DNA from: an uncultured Brevibacillus sp.
GTDB taxonomy: Bacteria > Bacillota > Bacilli > Brevibacillales > Brevibacillaceae
Length of the DNA: 57,912 bases
Reading direction: 5' to 3'
NCBI GenBank assembly: GCA_946402065.1
Contig: CAMIVR010000015.1
Location: forward strand, 1 to 57,912
A model generated the notes under the pieces. It was not told where the DNA came from. It was given only the letters and a program-made list of their open reading frames with translations, and made no database searches. This document shows positions 54,363-57,912 of the stretch, piece by piece. Positions within the stretch are counted from its first letter, which is position 1, and each line of letters starts with the position of its first letter. A program made the translations under genes and the position numbers.

Positions 54363-55331
54363 CTACTTCATGCTTGCCGCCATGCGCAGCAGCTCATCCT
54401 TTGTTACGGCTGCATCATCCGTACTGATTTGATAGACGATCGATTGACCGTTCGCCGCTTCGATCCAGGACAGTTCCAGGTAGTAGCCTGTTTTCGTCAA
54501 GAAATTGTTGTCCTGTTTGGAGATATAGGCTTCCTTGCCGTGTACGGAGACTTTTTCCGCTGTTGCGAAATCGCCTGTCTTTACGGATACAGCGGTGTTG
54601 GCGTCTGGAATCACTTGAAAACTGAGCTGAATCTGCCCGTTCCGCTTATTTGTGTAGAGCAGATTGGGGGTGTTGATGCCGAGCTGAGGAGCTTGAACCG
54701 TTTCTGCCTTCACCCAGGACAGTTTTCCTCCTGTTTGTTGCGATGTTTGCTTTAATGTTGTTTCATAGGTGTTGAGTTTGTCTGGATCGGTCCCTTCCAT
54801 CGCCTGCTGAAGTCGACCGCCCTCCAAGTTGAAGTCTTGCGGGATATCCGTGGGCAGTTTTACTGCCGCTGCATACGGGGTGATCGCTTCTTTCCACGCA
54901 GTTAGGTCCGGAAATAGCGTGGGATTGGCAACCCTGATAACAGCAGGCAGATTTCTTTGCGCCAATTCCGGTACGTACGCATAGGCGTTTTCACCGGGGG
55001 CCAGCTGGCTTTGCACGTCATACAGCGATTCGCTGATCTCCTTGACCGTTGCTTGCGGAAGATTTACTGCAGAATCTTTCGTTACTTCGAGCTGGACTGA
55101 ATCGGTATGGAGTATGTAAAGAACGCTGGAGGCATAGGCAACCCCCGTGAAAAGCATCATGCAGCACGCGGCGATAACGGATGCCCGGTAGAGCCTTTTC
55201 GGTTTTGGCAGCGGGCGAGTCTGATGATGTCGTTCAAATAGCGTGAGGATCTGGGCATCGAGCTGGCGCGGCGAAGTGATTTGTTCCGCCTCTCTTTGAA
55301 TGGCACGCTTTACTGTTGTTTCAGTGAACAT
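54363..55331 (-). CDS. Probable membrane anti-sigma factor
   Basis: 322 residues. A ~48-residue cytoplasmic N terminus, one membrane segment (about 49-70, ASVIAACCMMLFTGVAYASSVL read in parts), and a large extracellular domain ending in a DUF4367-like region (WIEAANGQSIVYQISTDDAAV read in parts; TKDELLRMAASMK). It overlaps the sigma gene by 11 bp. Membrane topology and coupling mark it as the cognate anti-sigma factor, releasing sigma on an envelope signal. No zinc-binding HxxxCxxC motif is present. Confidence 0.8.
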   Translation of the reverse strand: MFTETTVKRAIQREAEQITSPRQLDAQILTLFERHHQTRPLPKPKRLYRASVIAACCMMLFTGVAYASSVLYILHTDSVQLEVTKDSAVNLPQATVKEISESLYDVQSQLAPGENAYAYVPELAQRNLPAVIRVANPTLFPDLTAWKEAITPYAAAVKLPTDIPQDFNLEGGRLQQAMEGTDPDKLNTYETTLKQTSQQTGGKLSWVKAETVQAPQLGINTPNLLYTNKRNGQIQLSFQVIPDANTAVSVKTGDFATAEKVSVHGKEAYISKQDNNFLTKTGYYLELSWIEAANGQSIVYQISTDDAAVTKDELLRMAASMK

Positions 55332-55899
55332 GGAATACTGCCTCCTTGTTTTCGGTTATTCGCTCTGCATGTTTGCGAAGCTTTTCCAATCCGAGACGAT
55401 GCCGCGATTTGACGGTTCCCACGGGAATGCTGAGCAGATCGGCAATCTCTTCAAAGGAATACTCGTGATAATACCGCAGGACCAGCACCTCTCTCTGCTT
55501 GTAGGAAAGCTTTTGCAGAAGTGCCCCGACTTCTTCCCGCCGTTCGTTTTGCAGCAGTTCGTTCTCCGTGCCGGCATCTGGTGGTTCTTCTGCAAGCAAG
55601 GTACTGCGCTCAAACAGTCTGAGCTTTCTCCAGATTTTCCGGTTCCAGTTATGCGCCTGGCGAATGATCAATCCATTCAGCCAGGAGCGGAACGGTTGTC
55701 TCCTGTCATAATTCGGCAGCGATTTGAACAGCTCGATATACACTTCGCTGACGACATCGTGAACATCCTGCCTGTTGTTGATGAGAAACGAAACGGTGCG
55801 GTATACATCGTCGCGGATATGCTCGTACACATGCTTGAATGCGTCTCTATCCCCTTGCTTCATTTTGCTGAGCCATACGTGTAAATCTTGTTCTGTCAT
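55321..55899 (-). CDS. ECF RNA polymerase sigma factor
   Basis: 192 residues. Region 2 (VYEHIRDDVYRTVSFLINNRQDVHDVVSEVYIELFKSL read in parts) and region 4 (LSYKQREVLVLRYYHEYSFEEIADLLSIPVGTVKSRHRLGLEKLR in parts) of group 4 sigma factors, SigX/SigV-like. It is paired with the membrane anti-sigma gene and preceded by a promoter of its own recognition type. Confidence 0.93.
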   Translation of the reverse strand: MTEQDLHVWLSKMKQGDRDAFKHVYEHIRDDVYRTVSFLINNRQDVHDVVSEVYIELFKSLPNYDRRQPFRSWLNGLIIRQAHNWNRKIWRKLRLFERSTLLAEEPPDAGTENELLQNERREEVGALLQKLSYKQREVLVLRYYHEYSFEEIADLLSIPVGTVKSRHRLGLEKLRKHAERITENKEAVFHVH

Positions 55900-55970
55900 A
55901 GGGCGGCCGGCCTCCTATTGGGTTTTTCATGTATATATTGGTCCTCTGCCCCAAAAAAGTTCACTTTTTA

Positions 55971-55996
55971 ATACGACTGGATTTCAGCAAGGTTCC
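55971..55996 (-). promoter_or_regulatory. ECF-type autoregulated promoter
   Basis: Minus strand GGAACC (55991-55996) and CGTAT (55971-55975): the AAC and CGT cores are 16 bp apart, the usual spacing for Bacillus ECF sigma promoters. It lies 72 bp before the sigma gene. Confidence 0.65.
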
Positions 55997-56022
55997 TCTC
56001 TCCCTGTTTTTTGTACCAATAC

Positions 56023-56065
56023 AAAAAAAGCCCGTCCTATTCTCTGTTCAGAAAAGGCCGGGCTT
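56023..56065 (-). terminator. Terminator after HAD phosphatase gene
   Basis: Minus strand AGCCCG/CGGGCT stem with extended weak pairing, followed by TTTTTTT, 22 bp after the stop. Confidence 0.75.
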
Positions 56066-56087
56066 CTGTTCAACATTCCCTGTCAAT

Positions 56088-56765
56088 CTACATATGTCCG
56101 ATTGATTTCACAGTTAGCAGTGCTTCGGTAAATTGCTGAAAGCTTAAAAAGCGATAGTCGGCTTTAGGTTCAACAACTCCTTCACTTGTTTCTGTATACC
56201 AGTGAAGGACGACGCTTTTCACCTGTGCTGCTTTGGCTGCTGCCACATCATAATGGCTGTCCCCGACAAACAAGGTGCGTTCGGGCAGCGCGCCGATCTC
56301 GTTCATCGCTTTGATCACGGGTTCCGCTGATGGCTTGCCTTCCGTCACGTCATCCAGCGTGACAACAGCGTCGAACAAATGCTCCAGGTCAAAACGCTGT
56401 AAATCCCGCTCGGCAAAGGCGCGCTGCTTATTGGTCACGATTCCCAGGCAATAGCCCGCTTGGTGCAGGATCTCCAGCCCCGCTTTGACCTGGGGAAAAA
56501 TCCGGATTTTTTCTTCGTAATTCGCCTGCAGCCGGTTTTCGTACGTTTCCCATACGTGTGCTTGGGTTACCCCCTCGGCCAATAAATGCTGAAAAGATTC
56601 GACGCAGTTTTGAAACGACTCGCCAAAACGCTGCAGCATTTCCCCCCTGGTACTCGTCCCGGGCAAGTATTGTTCAATTGTCTCGTACACCGTATCAACA
56701 AACAGTTCGCGGCTATCCAGGAGCGTGCCGTCAAGGTCGAAGAGCAGGCATGAAATCTGTTCCAT
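56088..56765 (-). CDS. HAD-family phosphatase (PpaX/Gph-like)
   Basis: 225 residues from ATG at 56765, which has AAGGAGA and overlaps the end of glpP by 35 bp. HAD motifs: LLFDLDGTLLDSRELF (catalytic DxD), VTNKQRAF, GKPSAEP, and LFVGDSHYDVAAAKAA. Relatives split pyrophosphate, phosphoglycolate or sugar phosphates. Coupling to glpP hints at a role with G3P or dephosphorylation of a related metabolite (inference). Confidence 0.88.
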   Translation of the reverse strand: MEQISCLLFDLDGTLLDSRELFVDTVYETIEQYLPGTSTRGEMLQRFGESFQNCVESFQHLLAEGVTQAHVWETYENRLQANYEEKIRIFPQVKAGLEILHQAGYCLGIVTNKQRAFAERDLQRFDLEHLFDAVVTLDDVTEGKPSAEPVIKAMNEIGALPERTLFVGDSHYDVAAAKAAQVKSVVLHWYTETSEGVVEPKADYRFLSFQQFTEALLTVKSIGHM

Positions 56766-57342
56766 CTGTGAGATTCTCCTTCCATAGCTGATGATTTCCC
56801 ATCGAAACGGCAACGGCTCCGTACTGCAAAGCCTGGATCATCTGCGTCCGCTCGCGAATCAAGCCTCCGGCAATGATCGGGATATCCACCTGCTCGCGAT
56901 ACAGGGCGATGAATTCCGGCAGCAGCGCAGGCATGATTTCAATGGCGTCCGGCTGCGTCTCCTGTACCGACTGCAAACCCGATTTGATCGAATCGCTGTC
57001 GACCAGAAACAGCCGCTGGATGGTGAGCAGCCCTTGCAGCTTGGCCAGCTTGATCACGCTGTTGCGCGTGGTTACAATCCCATCCGGCTTGACGTAATGG
57101 GCGAGAAAAGCGATCCCTTCCTTGTCGTGGCTGATGCCGCCAATCCGCTCAAGGTGAAGAAAAACAGGCGTGCGATGACTGCGGTACAGATCGACATATC
57201 GCTTGATGATCCCAATATTTCCGGTAGAGAGGACAACCGCGCTCACTTCCGCTTCCAACGCTTTTTCCAGCGCTTTTGGCTCTTTGACGGACGCAATCTT
57301 CCTGATTTTCGTCAACTGTTCATAAAACTCGCGCTGATTCAC
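56731..57342 (-). CDS. glpP: Glycerol uptake operon antiterminator GlpP
   Basis: 203 residues, TIM-barrel GlpP family. GTG at 57342 with AAGGAGG eight bases upstream. Recognisable blocks: SAVVLSTGNIGIIKRYVDL, PVFLHLERIGGISHDKEGI, KPDGIVTTRN, VDSDSIKSGL, PDAIEIMPALLPE, IPIIAGGLIRERTQM and GAVAVSMGNHQLW. GlpP with G3P binds leader mRNA of glycerol genes and blocks terminators. Its own gene has the same leader, so it is likely auto-regulated. No glpF, glpK or glpD is in the window. Confidence 0.93.
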   Translation of the reverse strand: MNQREFYEQLTKIRKIASVKEPKALEKALEAEVSAVVLSTGNIGIIKRYVDLYRSHRTPVFLHLERIGGISHDKEGIAFLAHYVKPDGIVTTRNSVIKLAKLQGLLTIQRLFLVDSDSIKSGLQSVQETQPDAIEIMPALLPEFIALYREQVDIPIIAGGLIRERTQMIQALQYGAVAVSMGNHQLWKENLTDGTDFMPALRP

Positions 57343-57362
57343 GAGAATGCCTCCTTTGCAAG

Positions 57363-57429
57363 AAAAAAAACCTTTACCAAAAGGATCAAGAAACTAGCAT
57401 CTAGCTCCTGAATACCTCCCCAAAGGTTT
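57363..57429 (-). terminator. GlpP-type leader terminator upstream of glpP
   Basis: Minus strand GAAACCTTTGG pairs with CCTTTTGGTAAAGGTTT outermost bases (AACCTTT/AAAGGTT), followed by eight T, 20 bp before the glpP start. Confidence 0.75.
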
Positions 57430-57503
57430 CTCCGCGGCTCCAACCAACAGCTATCTACTTGTTGCTTTCATCATAGCTTCCGATTGTTAAGTGAAAATGA
57501 AGA
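57430..57503 (-). promoter_or_regulatory. Promoter and conserved antiterminator block, glpP
   Basis: -10 TATGAT (57470-57475) and the block GAAAGCAACAAGTAGATAGC plus TTGGAGCCG, shared with the ugpC leader. The TSS would fall just before the shared block, putting it at the very 5' end of the mRNA. Confidence 0.75.
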
Positions 57504-57912
57504 AAGTGCGCGGTTTTGGCTAAGATTTGATTGGACTCAAATGAAACTGAGGGGCTTGGGTGGGGGTGGGAAGACATGCGGACGCCAAAAGTTTTTTGGT
57601 GCAGCCTTCGTTGCGAAGATCAGGACGAGCGAGTGTCGGTGGTGCATCTGGAACGTTTTATCAAGCCGACCGCATGTGCCATGGGAACGCAAATACACGC
57701 AAAAAGCGATTCGCTCAGCCATTTGGCATGAGGAATCGCCGGAATTTCTCCGCTTGTGACACGAGGTGGCGTTTGCGTCGACCGCTACGATTTCATACAG
57801 CGTCGCTATACGTGTCTGAACAGTAATCCAGGGCCGCCTTTTTCCCCAAGCACACACAAAAAAAACTACGGCTGACCAATTAACTAACAAGGATTTCCAA
57901 TGACCTTCGTCG

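Larger units (their letters stand above)
57343..57912. other. Region upstream of glpP
   Basis: No gene recognised in the last 570 bp beyond the glpP leader. 57500-57600 resembles 53121-53215, and 57731-57765 carries a degenerate end of the MITE-like element. Confidence 0.5.

Overview
The window reads as chromosomal DNA of a Gram-positive, endospore-forming Bacillales bacterium, most likely a Brevibacillus or close relative (inferred from gene order, the gerM spore gene and moderately high G+C; not proven). Most genes lie on the minus strand.

Layout. 1-8.4 kb: housekeeping block lonB (cut by the edge), clpX, clpP, tig, a YfcE-type phosphodiesterase, rdgB, RNase PH, gerM and glutamate racemase, followed by a divergent SodF-type superoxide dismutase. 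9.8-31.6 kb: a very large ethanolamine-utilisation (eut) locus. In transcription order (minus strand) it runs: leader with cre-like site and ANTAR-type attenuator, eutL, a long BMC shell protein with a C-terminal SAP/Rho_N-like domain, eutE, eutM, pduL-type phosphotransacylase, an uncharacterised BMC protein, eutN, eutS, eutP, an EutW/PdtaS-type kinase, the ANTAR regulator eutV, a second kinase, a second attenuator, eutA-eutB-eutC copy 2, eutH, a terminator, a suhB-like phosphatase, a third attenuator, eutA-eutB-eutC copy 1, a 44-residue membrane peptide and an APC permease. Two full EutABC sets feed one shell. Each of the three attenuators carries an ANTAR-type hexaloop hairpin (loop A1/G4) overlapping a terminator, so EutV is expected to switch on the whole locus by antitermination. 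EutB copy 2 has Ala where the canonical substrate-binding Asp362 stands; copy 1 keeps it.

31.7-37.7 kb: VanX-type dipeptidase, a thiolase that has lost its N-terminal third, then an AT-rich island with a 42-codon peptide gene, a rifampin phosphotransferase and a gene remnant. 37.4-39.9 kb: DUF4870-like protein, a yidC preceded by what looks like a MifM-type translation-arrest leader (transmembrane leader peptide, arrest-like tail, and a stem that buries the yidC Shine-Dalgarno), and an SDR dehydrogenase. 40.5-47.2 kb: two lone TSPPY DNA methyltransferases, a complete group II intron (41781-43690) inserted right behind the terminator of a thioredoxin gene, a MerR regulator in the same frame as that thioredoxin but separated by one TGA, and a secreted beta-propeller protein. 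47.3-57.9 kb: a truncated XRE-cupin gene, a glycerol-3-phosphate system (ugpC-ugpA-ugpE-ugpB-ugpQ), an acetyltransferase, an ECF sigma/anti-sigma pair and glpP-HAD phosphatase. The ugp operon and glpP share the same conserved promoter plus terminator leader, so GlpP probably controls both by antitermination.

No tRNA, rRNA, CRISPR array, cobalamin riboswitch or intact insertion sequence was recognised.
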